From contig NW_006921532.1 in NCBI RefSeq assembly GCF_000340215.1, positions 5,492,573-5,556,572 on the forward strand: a stretch of DNA of 64,000 nt. The letters are read 5' to 3'. Below the pieces are notes generated by a model. It was not told the DNA's origin. It saw nothing but the letters and a program-made list of their open reading frames with translations, and did no database searches. The translations under genes were made by a program, and so were the position numbers. The stretch comes from Pseudocercospora fijiensis CIRAD86. Taxonomy: Eukaryota > Ascomycota > Dothideomycetes > Mycosphaerellales > Mycosphaerellaceae. Below, in pieces: positions 10,179-21,354 of this stretch; within the stretch, counting starts at the first letter, position 1, and the number at the start of each line of letters is the position of its first letter.

Positions 10179-10703
10179 GACATGCAGTGATGAACGTGCG
10201 GGCAGATTTGAGGCTGACTTTGCGACAGGATCTAAGTACTTAGCCCCAGCATCTCGCGATTACGACTATGAGTGTACACCAAGAGAGGGAAGATGGACGT
10301 GTATGATACGAGGATGTTGCATTCCTGGTGTGAATGGCGCAGAAAAGGTTTCGAGTAGGGAAACGCATTGCCATGATGGGCGGAAGTGCAGAAAGGAGCT
10401 ACCGGTATTGCGTCTACTGGTTAGCCGAGAGAGCAAGGCGGAACGAGTATTGCTTGAACGATCCTTTTCACCTGTTGAGGCTAAACGCCGTGATACACGG
10501 GAGGCAAGCCTGATTTTCCAAAGCCTTTGAAAATACTACGAGTGAGACCTTGAACCACGACCCCAGATGCCCATGGTTGGTGCATTCGTGGGCTCTGTCG
10601 CGACGACTTGAAGGAACATGGGTCGAAGTAGCCAAACACTTCTATGAACGTTACATTACACTGATATACACATGATGTGCTGTCGCGCGCCATACACCCA
10701 CAC
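10179..10703. other. Convergent intergenic region
   Basis: About 525 bp between the 3' ends of TOM6 and the small secreted protein gene. Open frames here lack any family-like content. Confidence 0.55.
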
Positions 10704-11153
10704 TCATGCTCCAGCCACGCTCTCCGGCACAGCGAAATCCTCCTGCTGCAACTTCGCGTCGGCACTCGTAGAGGCATACACCCTCTTATCTCCATAGAAC
10801 TTGTACGTGTTGTGCTCCTCGAGGTTCTTCACAGTATACCGCACCTTCAGCAGGTTGGTGGCTTTGTCGATGTACGCCGCCACCTCTTGCGTCTCGCTGG
10901 GAGCTCCGTCACATTTCTTGTAGTCCTGGTTCTCATCCAGGCCGCCTGAGCATGTTACCGGGGTTTGGAGTTCGGGGTGGTTCTTGTATTCTCCTTCAAC
11001 GGTCACGTTGAAGGACCAGTGGCAGCCTGCCGAGCAGCCGTAGACGAACTTTGTGACGTCGTATTGGGAATTGACTGGTGGTGCGACGTCTTCGAATGGG
11101 GAGGCTGAGGCAAGGGTTGAGGCCGCGACGGCGAGGATGGTGGCTGTGCGCAT
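10704..11153 (-). CDS. Small secreted cysteine-containing protein, AA1-like (AltA1) candidate
   Basis: 149 aa from the ATG at 11153. The N-terminus M-R-T-A-T-I-L-A-V-A-A-S-T-L-A-S-A-S is a clean signal peptide. The mature part has F-V-Y-G-C-S-A-G-C-H-W-S-F-N-V, then V-T-C-S-G-G-L-D and Y-K-K-C-D, giving four cysteines likely forming two disulfides. The end F-A-V-P-E-S-V-A-G-A is beta-rich in character. This layout (C-x3-C-x-W/Y-S-F, T-C-S-G, x-C, F-x-V-P-E) resembles the AA1-like (Alternaria alternata allergen 1 related) fold of fungal apoplastic proteins. Expected role: extracellular, possibly at the plant interface. The frame continues upstream of the ATG without stops, but the signal peptide decides the start. 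Secretion confident, fold moderate. Confidence 0.8.
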   Translation of the reverse strand: MRTATILAVAASTLASASPFEDVAPPVNSQYDVTKFVYGCSAGCHWSFNVTVEGEYKNHPELQTPVTCSGGLDENQDYKKCDGAPSETQEVAAYIDKATNLLKVRYTVKNLEEHNTYKFYGDKRVYASTSADAKLQQEDFAVPESVAGA

Positions 11154-11891
11154 CTTGAAGTATATGTTGTGATAGTGCACTGCTTCTTCGGCTGTCGCAA
11201 AATGGTTTCTGTGGTGTGCGAATCGTCTGCGAATGCCTGGTGTTAATGGTGAACTCTGCCTATCTTCTGTAAGCTGACTCCTTATGTGCGGCTCTGATAC
11301 GGGGTGCAATCTCCCGGCCTGCACATTTTGGACGCAGAAGGGGAAATGTCGAAGTTGGCTGTATACAGACCCCAGCAGTCTGCAGGCCATCATGGGGTGT
11401 TCTCACAAGCATCTTGAAGGAAGGCAGGGACGCTAGTGGCTTGGCAACAAGGAGCTCAGACTCCTGGACTCCCTATCAGCGGTAGCACAGCCCTTCTCAC
11501 ACTTTCGACTTCTAGCAGACAGGCGGACTTCAGCAGCAGCTTTTCGACCATCGACCACAGCTGTTGAATCATGAACTTCCACAGTCCAAAGCACAAGTGT
11601 GGCGGAAAGGAAGTTTGTCGGCGAAGATGGCAGACAGCAGCATCTTGGAAGCGATGCCAAGATCATTCCGATGCTGGCCCTCCTCATACAGCAAGCAGAT
11701 AAAATAGCTGGCACGTGCGTTCAGAAAACCAAGCAGAGCGCTCCGACCTCTGTCACCCCGCACAACACGACGATTGAGTCCGCTGATGCCGGGCGTAATC
11801 GACTTGATTTGACTTCACGCATTTCTCGGCCAGCTTCAGCGATGTCACGTGATCACGCCTGGAAGGCAAGCTCTGGAGCCTCGCCGACGAA
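11154..11891. other. Intergenic region upstream of small secreted protein
   Basis: About 740 bp with the promoter of the AA1-like gene at its left end. I could not support a gene in it; frames on both strands are short and compositionally odd. Confidence 0.5.
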
Positions 11892-12347
11892 GTGTGCCCA
11901 TGGACGCTGAAAGAAGTACGACACTCGCCTTCAGCATTGAACAAGTACGACGACGTATTCGAAGCTGTCGGCACACACCGGTCCCATCCCCTTCCGGTGC
12001 CTCTGCAACGAGCGCGACCAGTCAACCCGTCCATATTATATGTCCGTTTGCATATGGGCGTAGAACATGAAGTGCCGCTGAAGCAGTGTGATACATGCAA
12101 TCGGCTTTTCGACAGGATCGATGGCACCGTGACAAGTGCTGTGTCCAGCTCAATGGGAATAATTGCGGAGCTGGGTTTGAAATTGTTGCCCGACCAAGAC
12201 TTCAAGATTGCTAGAGGAAACAACGAACAGTTCGAACAGTTCATGGAAGCCTTGGTACTTGGCCAGCTTCCTCGAAAAAATCGACGTTCATGTGCTAGAT
12301 TGGTCGGGAACCCAGTAGAATTCAGCCTCATCATAGAATGGGGGTAA
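11892..12347 (+). CDS. Possible hypothetical protein (151 aa)
   Basis: An ATG-initiated frame of 151 codons. The C-terminal two thirds look protein-like: L-K-Q-C-D-T-C-N-R-L-F-D-R-I-D-G, then I-A-E-L-G-L-K-L-L-P-D-Q-D-F-K-I-A-R and F-M-E-A-L-V-L-G-Q-L-P, ending F-S-L-I-I-E-W-G. A C-x2-C pair is present but without partners. The antisense strand has an even longer open frame (12424-11753), but its composition (many S, C, R) looks like a shadow. The N-terminus is less convincing and an upstream exon is possible. No family recognised. It lies 92 bp from the 3' end of the minus-strand gene at 12440, convergent with it. Confidence 0.35.
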   Translation: MCPWTLKEVRHSPSALNKYDDVFEAVGTHRSHPLPVPLQRARPVNPSILYVRLHMGVEHEVPLKQCDTCNRLFDRIDGTVTSAVSSSMGIIAELGLKLLPDQDFKIARGNNEQFEQFMEALVLGQLPRKNRRSCARLVGNPVEFSLIIEWG

Positions 12348-12439
12348 AAGAACTCGATTCCAACGTCTCGCACAGTGCACAGTGCGTCCATGGTATAGCT
12401 GGGATTGGAGATTAGACACCTCAAATTTCATGTCTCTAA

Positions 12440-14340
12440 TCATTTGCGGCACTCCCACTCAACATGTATCTTCATCTCCAGATCGTTCTGTTCCTTACAC
12501 TGTCTCGCCAATACTTTCTTCATTCTGCGCAGACTAGGACGTCCAAGTTGGTTATCTCGAATAATGCGGCAGTCGACCTTTGGTCCTTCGATTTTCGTGA
12601 TCGTTTCAAAGGCCAATTCTTTGATCCGCATGCTACGTAAAGGCGTAGGCATGTATCGCTCGACCAAGCAGAAGAGATCCTCTACCAACGCACAGTCCTC
12701 CATCGCGAAATATGTCGGAGGACCTACGTCCATGCCCCAGTCGATGAGAATCTCTGCATTCTCGAAGATGTTCGCCGAAGCCTGCCCCGAAGCATTTCCC
12801 GAGCTACCATCCTCCAACGCATTACTCATGAGATTATTCTGCTCCAGCTCTTTAGGGGTTGATTGATGCGCAGGGATTGCAGCAGGATGTTGTATAACGG
12901 ATATGCTCTCAGTATAATCTGCGGCGGTGCCATTGGTCGAAGGCGATGGTCCCATAGCCTGAAGAGTCGCAGAGGCAAGCAATGCGGAATCGAGGCCAGC
13001 AGAAGTCGTTGGACGAACTGAGCTGGCATAACTACTGGTCTTCAAAGGACCTGAGACGGCCGTGAACAGTTCAGAGACCCTAGCATCGAGGTCGGACAAT
13101 TTTGGAGCTGGTTTTGGTGTCTCAGATCGATACAGATGGCGGGTAGGGGTCGTGTCGTGTCCTGAGCCGCTCTGAAGTGGTTTGGTCAGCGCATCGTTGG
13201 AAGGGCCCTGTTGGTCGCGCTCGCATTGTTGACTCCCGCAAGATAAAGGTACAGGTATGACGCCTTCGAAGTCGTCGCTCAACTCAGTCGTTGGGATAGT
13301 AGATTGTGTCGAACCACATTTTGGTTGATCTCCGTGATCTGTGGAAGTGGCATTCGCAGAGATGGGCGTTTCATTTCTCTTGTGAGTAGAAGCAGCAGTC
13401 TGGCGAAGAGAGCTGAGTTTATTTGGGGAATTGATATTCACTTTCTCCAACGGGGTGTATTGCTGTGAAACGAAAGCCAGCTTTGCAGGTGGGATGAACA
13501 AGGTGACCATGAGCGTTGAAGAGGTTGACTTAATGCCTGAGACGGCATGCTCAGCACGAGTGCGCTTGGTCTGTGGTGCTTGGTCCGCGGCAGAGCTTTG
13601 TCGTTTGCGACGCGACGCGCTTCTGCCATCCAAACGCTGTAGGAATGCCGACGATGCTCGCGAGGACCGTAAGCCTCGCGATCGCTGTGGGAGTTTGATC
13701 TCAATGTCTTCCGAATCTGACTCCGAAGGACCAGTACTCTCCTCAACATCCGACTGTTGCGAAGTACATGAGCTGAAATCGCTCACCTCTGAGGACTCAA
13801 GTCTTGAACGAATGCTCGTGCTTGATGATTTGCCACGTGCATGGGGTGTCCAGTCGGGCAGCGGCCCCCTGGGCTTCACCATGCCATTCCGAACATTCGA
13901 AACTCGCCTGACGACTTTCTGTTTGATCCATTTGTGAAATAATTCTTCCAACCTTGGGGCTTATGTCAGTGGGAATGATCAACATGAAGGCAATCAAAGC
14001 TCAAGACTCACAAAGTTCTGTCCTCTGGTACGGAGTAGAAGAGATTCCGCGTGTAGAAGCCCTCCAGATCGTTGTCGCGAGCATTTGCAAGATAGTCGAA
14101 CCTGCCGTTGGAATCAGACCACAGTCGCGGACCCAAATCTGCATATGCTCTGTCAAGATCTTGCCTCAGAGGCACTGACAAAGCGACTATGTTGCTGGGT
14201 AAAGTTGAATACTCGTCAACGATACGCTCAATCTCAACCTGCAGGTCTCTAAGCGGGCCTTCATGAGCACATCTCTTCTTTGTTGGGGACTCAAAGAAGC
14301 CCAGTTGTCGTTCCAAGTCGCGATTTGTGATTCTAGCCAT
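12440..14340 (-). CDS. Uncharacterised 613-aa serine-rich, probably nuclear protein
   Basis: Exons 14340-14012 and 13952-12440 join through a 59-bp GTGAGT...AG intron in frame. The N-terminal ~130 residues look globular and helical: a start M-A-R-I-T-N-R-D-L-E-R-Q-L, then a W-S-D-S-N-G-R-F-D-Y-L segment, and across the junction L-L-E-E-L-F-H-K-W-I-K-Q-K. The middle ~400 residues are low-complexity, rich in Ser/Thr/Gln/Pro, with basic clusters that could be nuclear localisation signals (S-R-R-K-R; T-K-R-T-R). The last ~120 residues are again ordered (I-L-I-D-W-G-M-D-V-G; K-V-D-C-R-I-I-R-D-N-Q-L-G) and end in H-V-E-W-E-C-R-K. I do not recognise the family; it could be a chromatin- or cell-cycle-associated scaffold. 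The gene model is solid, the function unknown. Confidence 0.75.
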
Positions 14341-16163
14341 AGTGAGTGGTGTTGGAGTTCCAGTAGATCCAAGCGTGTTCGTAACGATGTCGAGCAAGAG
14401 ACTGCTGAGTCCTACTAGATTCCCAGGTGAGCCATGCACCATGCTCCACTTGATGACTGGCGATGGCAGGAATGGACTCGCGCAGCAAGCGTTGCATCTA
14501 TGACCCAGTCTAGTTCCACATCGAGCGCCTCTAGCGACGTGGAAGTATGCAGGTCTAGGAAGGCTCGTTTCCTTTAAGTCACCGCGAGCGGTAAAGCGTG
14601 TCGAAAGCAAACACGACGTGTTCTGCGTTCGCATCTCTAAGAGCAGGTCTGCGCGTATCCATCCCCCAAACGAAGTCCGTGGTTAAGTCCGTAGAACTGC
14701 TGTATAAGATCTAGGGGATCTGGTTGGTCGAATCCGCTTTGCATAAGTTAGCATAGACGTGTTTTGTATAAGAACTCCACCAGAATCCTAGTTTTGCCGA
14801 CGAACGCTCCGAGGCAACGAGTTTTTACAGGGGATAGAATTCAGATAGCTCTCATCACGGCCCTCTATTGAGTCGCAGACAGTCGCCGTGATCCCTGCCA
14901 CGGTGCCACCACAGCTTCTGTCGTGATCAACAGCGATCTCCCCCATCCTACAGCCGGGGAAAAACGACTAGGAAATCGTAGATAGAACATGCTTCAGTTG
15001 ATCGTTTGCATATCCGATCTCGTTCACCGTCTTAGTTTGCACGCGGCCCAAGACTTTGCGTGACTTCATTGCTTATCATTGTAGCGGCTATGACTGCCTA
15101 AGTCAGGCTCATTCGCATTGCGGCCTAGAGGTAATTGTCCAGTAGTAGCTGTTGGTCAAGCTGTAGATGAAATGGAAAGGCAGAAAGAGAAAGGATGGCG
15201 CAGCTGGGGATATTCTAGTCCAGATCAAGACTTGGCGCTTGAAGTGGGTCCTATCCATTGAAGGCTTAACACAGTGCTCCTTTATCGAAGTTCTACTTTG
15301 TCTTCGTCTTATCAACTCCTTGAGCAGCAAAGCGGCATACTGCCTCTCTTCAAGCACAGATCGATGAGATCTTAGCCAATCCGACCGAGTTGAAGTTGAT
15401 GCTAGACCACAATGCCCTTGCATGGCTGTGAACTCTCCGTTCCGCCTCACTGAGTTACATCCATAGACAGCGGAATTGCCCTTGTGAAGGGGCCTATGGA
15501 CAATTCGCCCATTGCAACCAGCCGGCGATCTTCAGTTCCTAGCTCTACTCTATGTCGACACCCTACCGTAATTTGGAGATGCGTTGAAATCTACAACATC
15601 CACACCTTTATCGACTCTTCCAACGGACGTCCAGACGGTCGCTCTGACTTGGAATTCAGTATACAATGAACACTGGACATTCAACGACGGATGGGGGCCA
15701 TTGTCAATCAAATTCTTGCGTCACTCCTCTCAAACACTGTCTTTCAAGTCGAAGCATATGATAGATATGTATACTACAAAAACAGTTCGGTTGAGGCACT
15801 AACGAAGCATTCTGATAATGAAGCAAATAGGGTCAAACTCCATCGCATAATAAGCCGAATGCCTGTCACTCATATAAGCACTCTCTCTCACGCGAAACTC
15901 TGGGGAAGCAGTCCGAACTCTCCATCACGATCCAGAAATAGCCAAAGTCTAATAAATCCATGTCAAAGTTTGGAAAAGCACACTCAAATGAAAAATGCCT
16001 TCCGTGGATCACCGAGGGAGTCAAACACATGGCGTCTCGCGAACAAAGCCGACAGAATCTGATGAGACGCTCGCGCGTGAAATAATCCTACACACTACTG
16101 TAGCAAGGAAACGATGAAGCTTCGCTCACTGATTCGTCAGAGCCTCACCTGTACAGTGTCACC
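14341..16163. other. Long intergenic region (1.8 kb)
   Basis: Between the divergent 613-aa gene (-) and the carboxylesterase homologue (+). Base composition is normal and not RIP-affected. Short frames occur on both strands but none has family-like sequence. No transposon ends or tRNA were recognised. Confidence 0.6.
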
Positions 16164-17981
16164 ATGCTACGCGCAGTCAAGTCCCTCACCAAGATTCATC
16201 TGCATCAGAGACGCTCCAAACTGGGTACCACGACTTCTACTCAACGCGATCATACCCTACGCACTGCCAGAGGAACTCTGATTGGGATCGAGGTTCGAGA
16301 TGCCGGCGCTGGTCCTCCCATATATCGTCGCTACACGCGCATACGGTACGCGCTCCCGCCGACGGGTGACCGCCGATGGAAGAAGCCAGAGCCGCTGCCG
16401 GAAGATTGGATCTTCTCGGATGGCAATAACCATCCAAGAGATTACAGGTCATTTGGAGCGATATGTCCGCAGCATGCCATGGGCCCAATCGAAGGCAAGA
16501 CGAGGCTTTGGGAAGACGTGGTCTGCAATCTCCTCGACGAGGACTGCTTATTTCTCAACATTTGGGTACCGGTAGGAGTGGGAAAGCCGGTCGGGGGCTG
16601 GCCGGTACAGTTCGACTTTCCTGGTGGAGGCTGGCAGTGTGGACATGGCATGCAGCAAAACTTCCTCGACCCGATCGATGTGTTCCGCGAAAGCAGAGAC
16701 TGCCCTCGCATCGTGGTATCTGCCAATGCTCGGGTTGGCCTATTCGGCTTCCTGGCAAGCGAGGACTTGGTCGACGATGGCTGGAATGAATCGCTCGGCG
16801 TCAGCGATTCTGCAGGCAATTTCGGGCTCTGGGATCTTCGAATGGCGCTGGAGTGGACCCACGAGAATATTCACTTGTTCGGAGGAAACGCCAAGAATAT
16901 TACTGCCGGTGGCTATGGCCCAATGACTGCTTTCCAGGTTCACTTTGACGCGTATCAGCCACCTGACAAGCGCATCATTCGTCGATCCTACATGTTTAGC
17001 GGAGCTGTGAGCGTCCAGCCGGAATCTGCAGAGTCTCCGAAAACGCAGAAGCAATTGGATGAGATCTGCGAGCAGCTCATGATCGATCGCAACCTGCCTG
17101 CACGAGATAAGATGCGTTTGCTCAGAGGTGTGTCGAGCGACAAGCTGATGGAGGTCATCAAAATTCTTGAGCCGGAGTTTAAGCCAGTGACAGACGGACA
17201 AGGCGGCTTCGTGCCTGCATGGATGATGCAGTCTTTGTGGAGCGGAGAGTTCGGCAGGCGATTGAAGCAAAGAGGGTTTCAGCTGGTCATTGGAGATCCG
17301 AGCGATGAGAAGGCGATATACGACCACTGGGCTCGCAGTCGGTACCGGACGGCAAGGGTGATCAATAGTCGCGACGCTTTGATGGCTAAGCTCAAGACAC
17401 TGTATCCTGATGATATATGCCAGCTGCTACTCAAGAAATATGCCAACAGCATTATGGACTGGGGCTCAATGTACTGCGAGATCATCGCTGACGTGCAATG
17501 TCATGCTGCTGTACGCGGATGGGCTCAGTGCTTGTTTTATGGAGGCATGACCACACACGATGTTTTCAGGTACCACATCGCATGGCGACCAAAAGGCTTC
17601 GACGAGTATATCAATCCAGGCACTGGAATCTCGCACGTAATGGATGCGCCCATCTGGTGGTTTACGGGCTGGAGAGCTGGCTTCACGAGAAAAGACAAGC
17701 ATGACGTTTTCGAATTTGTCACTCCATTTGGTCGGTTCCTGAAGGGCGACACATCCACCGAGATCGGCTGGTGCACTGAACAAGAGTTTGAGGTCCGTCT
17801 TTTGACCGCCGATGGTTCCGTCGCCACTGGCGAGGACCCCTTCTGGGTGAAGAAACTTGACATCTGGAGAGCGCTTCGTGACGTCCATCTCTGGCGAGGT
17901 ACTACCAGAGAGGAGCACAAGAAAGGCACCAAGAACGACGTGATTGTCACCGAAGACTATCACAGCATGCTGACTCCGTAA
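16164..17981 (+). CDS. Type-B carboxylesterase/lipase family homologue lacking nucleophile serine
   Basis: Single exon, 605 aa. Fold hallmarks are in order: E-D-C-L-F-L-N-I-W-V-P, the oxyanion-region F-P-G-G-G-W, N-A-R-V-G-L-F-G-F-L, N-F-G-L-W-D-L-R-M-A-L-E-W and F-G-G-N-A-K-N-I-T. At the nucleophile elbow the family has G-Y-S-A-G or G-E-S-A-G, but here it reads G-G-Y-G-P-M, so the catalytic serine is glycine. The acid-region (G-D-P-S-D-E) and histidine-region (G-I-S-H-V-M-D-A-P-I-W-W) motifs are still present. The protein is therefore probably not a conventional esterase, and may bind a ligand like cholinesterase-like non-enzymes. The N-terminus has no clear signal peptide. The frame is intact, so this is not a decayed gene. 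One base error at the serine codon cannot explain it because the next two residues differ too. Confidence 0.88.
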   Translation: MLRAVKSLTKIHLHQRRSKLGTTTSTQRDHTLRTARGTLIGIEVRDAGAGPPIYRRYTRIRYALPPTGDRRWKKPEPLPEDWIFSDGNNHPRDYRSFGAICPQHAMGPIEGKTRLWEDVVCNLLDEDCLFLNIWVPVGVGKPVGGWPVQFDFPGGGWQCGHGMQQNFLDPIDVFRESRDCPRIVVSANARVGLFGFLASEDLVDDGWNESLGVSDSAGNFGLWDLRMALEWTHENIHLFGGNAKNITAGGYGPMTAFQVHFDAYQPPDKRIIRRSYMFSGAVSVQPESAESPKTQKQLDEICEQLMIDRNLPARDKMRLLRGVSSDKLMEVIKILEPEFKPVTDGQGGFVPAWMMQSLWSGEFGRRLKQRGFQLVIGDPSDEKAIYDHWARSRYRTARVINSRDALMAKLKTLYPDDICQLLLKKYANSIMDWGSMYCEIIADVQCHAAVRGWAQCLFYGGMTTHDVFRYHIAWRPKGFDEYINPGTGISHVMDAPIWWFTGWRAGFTRKDKHDVFEFVTPFGRFLKGDTSTEIGWCTEQEFEVRLLTADGSVATGEDPFWVKKLDIWRALRDVHLWRGTTREEHKKGTKNDVIVTEDYHSMLTP

Positions 17982-18389
17982 TATAACGCGGAAGCGGGAT
18001 TGCGAGGTTTGAGTTCGTTTGAGGTCGACCAGGATCCTCCACCAGCTCCATGTCACTGATGTCAGTGCGTGGCGGTCAAAAAGCTCATCAAAGCTTTCCA
18101 TATACTCCAAAGGTTACCAGGCTACGCTGCACCAACTGGGATTTCTGGCAGGAGCTAACTTTCGTGTGAATTGCGATAGTTTTCGGGTGTTGTTGGAGAG
18201 CGCCAGATTGAAATGACGACTCAACTTGGCATACACCAAAGTGGTCTTCCAACACAGCACTGCATGAACGCTCGACCTTCCGACGCCTCCTTACGGCCTT
18301 CCACCGGCTTTCCCGACGGACTGTCCTCTGTACGGCCGAGTGAACAGACACCAAGGTCGCAGCACAGTCACGACAACCGCTGAGCCGCA
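17982..18389. other. Intergenic region
   Basis: About 410 bp between two plus-strand genes: the 3' flank of the esterase homologue and promoter of the sulfotransferase-fold gene. Nothing else seen. Confidence 0.5.
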
Positions 18390-19139
18390 ATGACACGGCT
18401 CGTCGACCAAGACCGGTCAGTGCCCATGAGAGATTTAAGAGTGTGCTGCGTCGGGCTACCGAAAACCGGAAACGCCAGCCTTCTGGACGCTCTGACCAAA
18501 CTAGGCTATCGCGTATACCATGGATTCGATGCAGAGCACAGCGGACGAAGAGATATGGATCTATTGAACGAGGCACTGGAGATCAAGGCGAAAGGAGGAG
18601 CCGATGCGAGACCGTACCGCAGGAAAGAGTTCGATAAGATCTGGGGCGAATACAATGTGAGTATGGCAGTGTGCACGGTCGCTGCACAGTTTTGCTAAAT
18701 CTGTCAGGCCATCATCGGTCTCCCGGGCTTCGCATTCGTCGATGAGCTGATCGAAGCATATCCGAATGCGCTCTTCATCCTCACCGAACGAAACGTCGAC
18801 GACTGGCACCGCGATATGCAGGAGGATGTTTTTGCGGAAGTCGACTCGTGGTCACTGTTCTGCGAGTCCCTGTACGATTCTTGGCATGCACGACCATTCC
18901 AGCGTCTGCTCAACACGTGGTGCCAGATGTTCTGCCAGGGAAAGTTCGGAAACGGGGCGAAAGAGGCGTATATGGACCATGTGATGCATTGTAAGAAGGC
19001 AGTGCCGCCGGAGAGACTCCTCACGCTGAGGCTAGAGGACCAGGAGGGCTGGCAGCCACTGTGCAAATTCCTGAAGAAGAGGATCCCGAACGAGCCTTAT
19101 CCTGACGGTGATGGCGAGCACGAGGGGAGGAGGAATTGA
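18390..19139 (+). CDS. Sulfotransferase-fold protein, fungal P-loop family
   Basis: Exons 18390-18656 and 18708-19139 with a 51-bp GTGAGT...CAG intron give 232 aa. The N-terminal C-C-V-G-L-P-K-T-G-N-A-S-L is the 5'-phosphosulfate loop-type P-loop of the large fungal Sulfotransfer_4-like family (usual form G-x-P-R-T-G-T-x-S-L), followed by L-T-K-L-G-Y-R-V-Y-H. After the intron come G-F-A-F-V-D-E-L, the strand A-L-F-I-L-T-E-R-N and D-D-W-H-R-D, where the family has T-x-R-x2-x-W. Then L-L-T-L-R-L-E-D-Q-E-G-W-Q-P-L-C and a short basic tail. The loop has Lys and Asn-Ala where Arg and Thr-x are usual. These proteins are abundant in filamentous fungi, but true sulfotransfer has rarely been shown. 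It ends before a separate transporter gene. Confidence 0.82.
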
Positions 19140-19542
19140 GCGAGCGGGGGTGGAAAAGTGTTTGACAAGCCATAGTCGTAATTCCTCGTGTGTCGATTGA
19201 TTCCATGCTCGCTCGATCCGAGCAGGGATGTATGCTCCGTGACTCCGCGTGTGGAAGTGCTCGTGTTGTTTCCTAACCCAAGTGAACTACTGCAGTCCGC
19301 TCACGCCCCGTACAGATCTCGGCTTTCGGCACTATGCATGCATGCTTGTGCCCGACATTTCTCTTCCGTTGTTGTTGTTCCCGCCGGCCAAGCTCACGTA
19401 TGTTATCCTCGAAACTACTAACTACTCCGCGTATCCTGTGCGAGCATCGTGGCCATGCGATCGCCACGCACGAACGAGACAACACCTGAATGAGCCTCTG
19501 CAGGCCCGTAATTTCTATGATCATCCCGAGGCAAGGAAGGCC
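19140..19542. other. Intergenic region
   Basis: About 400 bp carrying the promoter of the TDT transporter gene. Contains nothing else recognisable. Confidence 0.5.
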
Positions 19543-21354
19543 ATGCCAATGAAATTGGACGAGCCTCAGCATGCTGGACGGGTGCGTCGTGCAGCCACTG
19601 CCACTGCGCAACAGGCGGAGGAACGTCGCGTAGACACGCCCCAATCCTCCTCCGGCGTCGATCGCAGCACCCATGACTCTGGCTCGACCGAGAAGACATT
19701 ATTCCCAGAACGAGCCTCCCATCGGCCTCGCTTACACTCGCGACAATGGAGCCATAGCAGTATCACCAGAAGGATATTGCATCCTCATGAGCACATTCAC
19801 GAACTTCACTTCAAGGAACGCATCCGCCATTTCACATGGACGTGGTTCACTATGACTGTGAGGGACAATGTCTTGCTGGCCGAGAATGTGCTCGAATGCT
19901 GATCCATGTACATATACAGATGGCCACTGGAGGCGTGGCCAACACTCTTTACCAAGGTGGGTACACATATCCTCCAAATCCAACGCCGAGCCCTTCGCTG
20001 ATCCCCTCTCTTCCAGTACCCTACCGTTTCCCCGGCTTGTACGCCATCGGCTGCTTCTTCTTCCTCTTCAACATATGCCTCTTCGTCTTCAACCTGACCA
20101 TGATCTCCCTACGTTTCTACCACCACCCGTCGACCTTCAAGAACTCTCTCCTCCATCCCACCGAATCCCTCTTCATTCCAGCTTCCATCATCTCCATCGG
20201 GACAATCCTGCTCAATGTGAGCCAGTACGGACTCGACTATTCAGGCGACAGCAGGGCATGGCTGCTCAGCACCATGAATGTGCTGTTTTGGGTGTACTGT
20301 GGCCTGGCTGTCATCTTCAGTGCTGGCATTTATTTGATCCTGTCAGTTTTCCAAATCTTTCGAAGCGACGAGTCTCCGGCCAGAGCTAACAAAGTGCCTT
20401 CCTCTCAGCTGGTCGACACAGACTTTCACAGTCGCACAAATGACTCCAGTTTGGATCTTTCCTTGCTATCCTTTGCTGGTCATTGGTCCCCACGCTGCAA
20501 CTTTGGCCAAACATCTCATGAATCGGAGCCTTTCCGCCTTACACATCATCGTCGGTGGTTTCGTATTCCAAGGCATCGGCTTCTTGCTTTCTCTCATGAT
20601 CTACGCTTCATTCATCTACCGGCTCATGACACAAAAGCTTCCGCAAGAGACGTTGCGCCCTGGAATGTTCGTCTCTGTGGGTCCTTCAGGCTTCACGATT
20701 TCTGGCATAGTCGGCATGGGTAATACATTGCCAAATGTCGTTGGTAAGGACTTCATGGGCGAAGGGATTGGGGAGCTTGCAGGCCAAGTGAGCAAGATCG
20801 CCTCCGTCTGGTTCGGTCTTTGGCTGTGGGGCTTAGCAATGTGGTTCTTCCTCGTCAGCGCAGGAGCACATTGGTCTTGTGTTCGCGATCGCCGCATGAC
20901 GTTTGCCATGACTTTCTACTCCTACGTCTTCCCGAATACCGCACTCACCACGGCGACGTTTGCCATCGCCAAAGCTCTCAACAGTCGGGTGATTAGGATC
21001 CTAGGATGCGCATTCACCATCATCATCATCTTCATTTGGCTTGGGGTGTTTGTGATGATGATCCGGGCAGTCAAGCACAAGGACATTCTGTGGCCGCAGA
21101 AGCAAGAAGATCGAGAGGAAGGAGGTTGGAAAAAGACCAGTGACGAGGCGAAAGCTTGTTTGGATCTTAGGCGATGTCAAACTGAGCAAGAAGAGGGCGT
21201 CACTGGTACGGATCCAACAAGTCTAGGAACCTATGCCACTCCGACTGTCGGACCCGGCGAGACGCCGACGCTGAAAGTGAACGGGAGTTTGATCGATCAA
21301 GAAACGAACGTACGTGGACGAGCTGAGAAGCAGAGAAATGATAGCATGGTATGA
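19543..21354 (+). CDS. TDT-family transporter (SSU1/Mae1-like; sulfite or dicarboxylate efflux), four exons
   Basis: Exons 19543-19857, 19920-19956, 20017-20341 and 20409-21354 give 540 aa in one frame; exon 2 is only 37 bp. The first exon encodes a ~90-residue polar cytoplasmic N-terminus ending R-I-R-H-F-T-W-T-W-F-T-M-T. The micro-exon adds M-A-T-G-G-V-A-N-T-L-Y-Q, and exon 3 starts V-P-Y-R-F-P-G-L-Y-A-I-G. Together these are the first membrane segment and loop of the tellurite-resistance/dicarboxylate transporter (TDT) family. About ten hydrophobic segments follow (for example Y-P-L-L-V-I-G-P-H-A-A), and a ~110-residue hydrophilic tail. The family includes fungal sulfite efflux pump SSU1 and malate permease Mae1; the sequence does not tell me which substrate applies. 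It acts in the plasma membrane. Confidence 0.9.

Noticed and set aside
11753..12424. 223-codon minus-strand ORF
   Set aside because: Composition (many Ser, Cys, Arg, Thr) and lack of family features suggest a shadow; the plus-strand frame there looks more protein-like.
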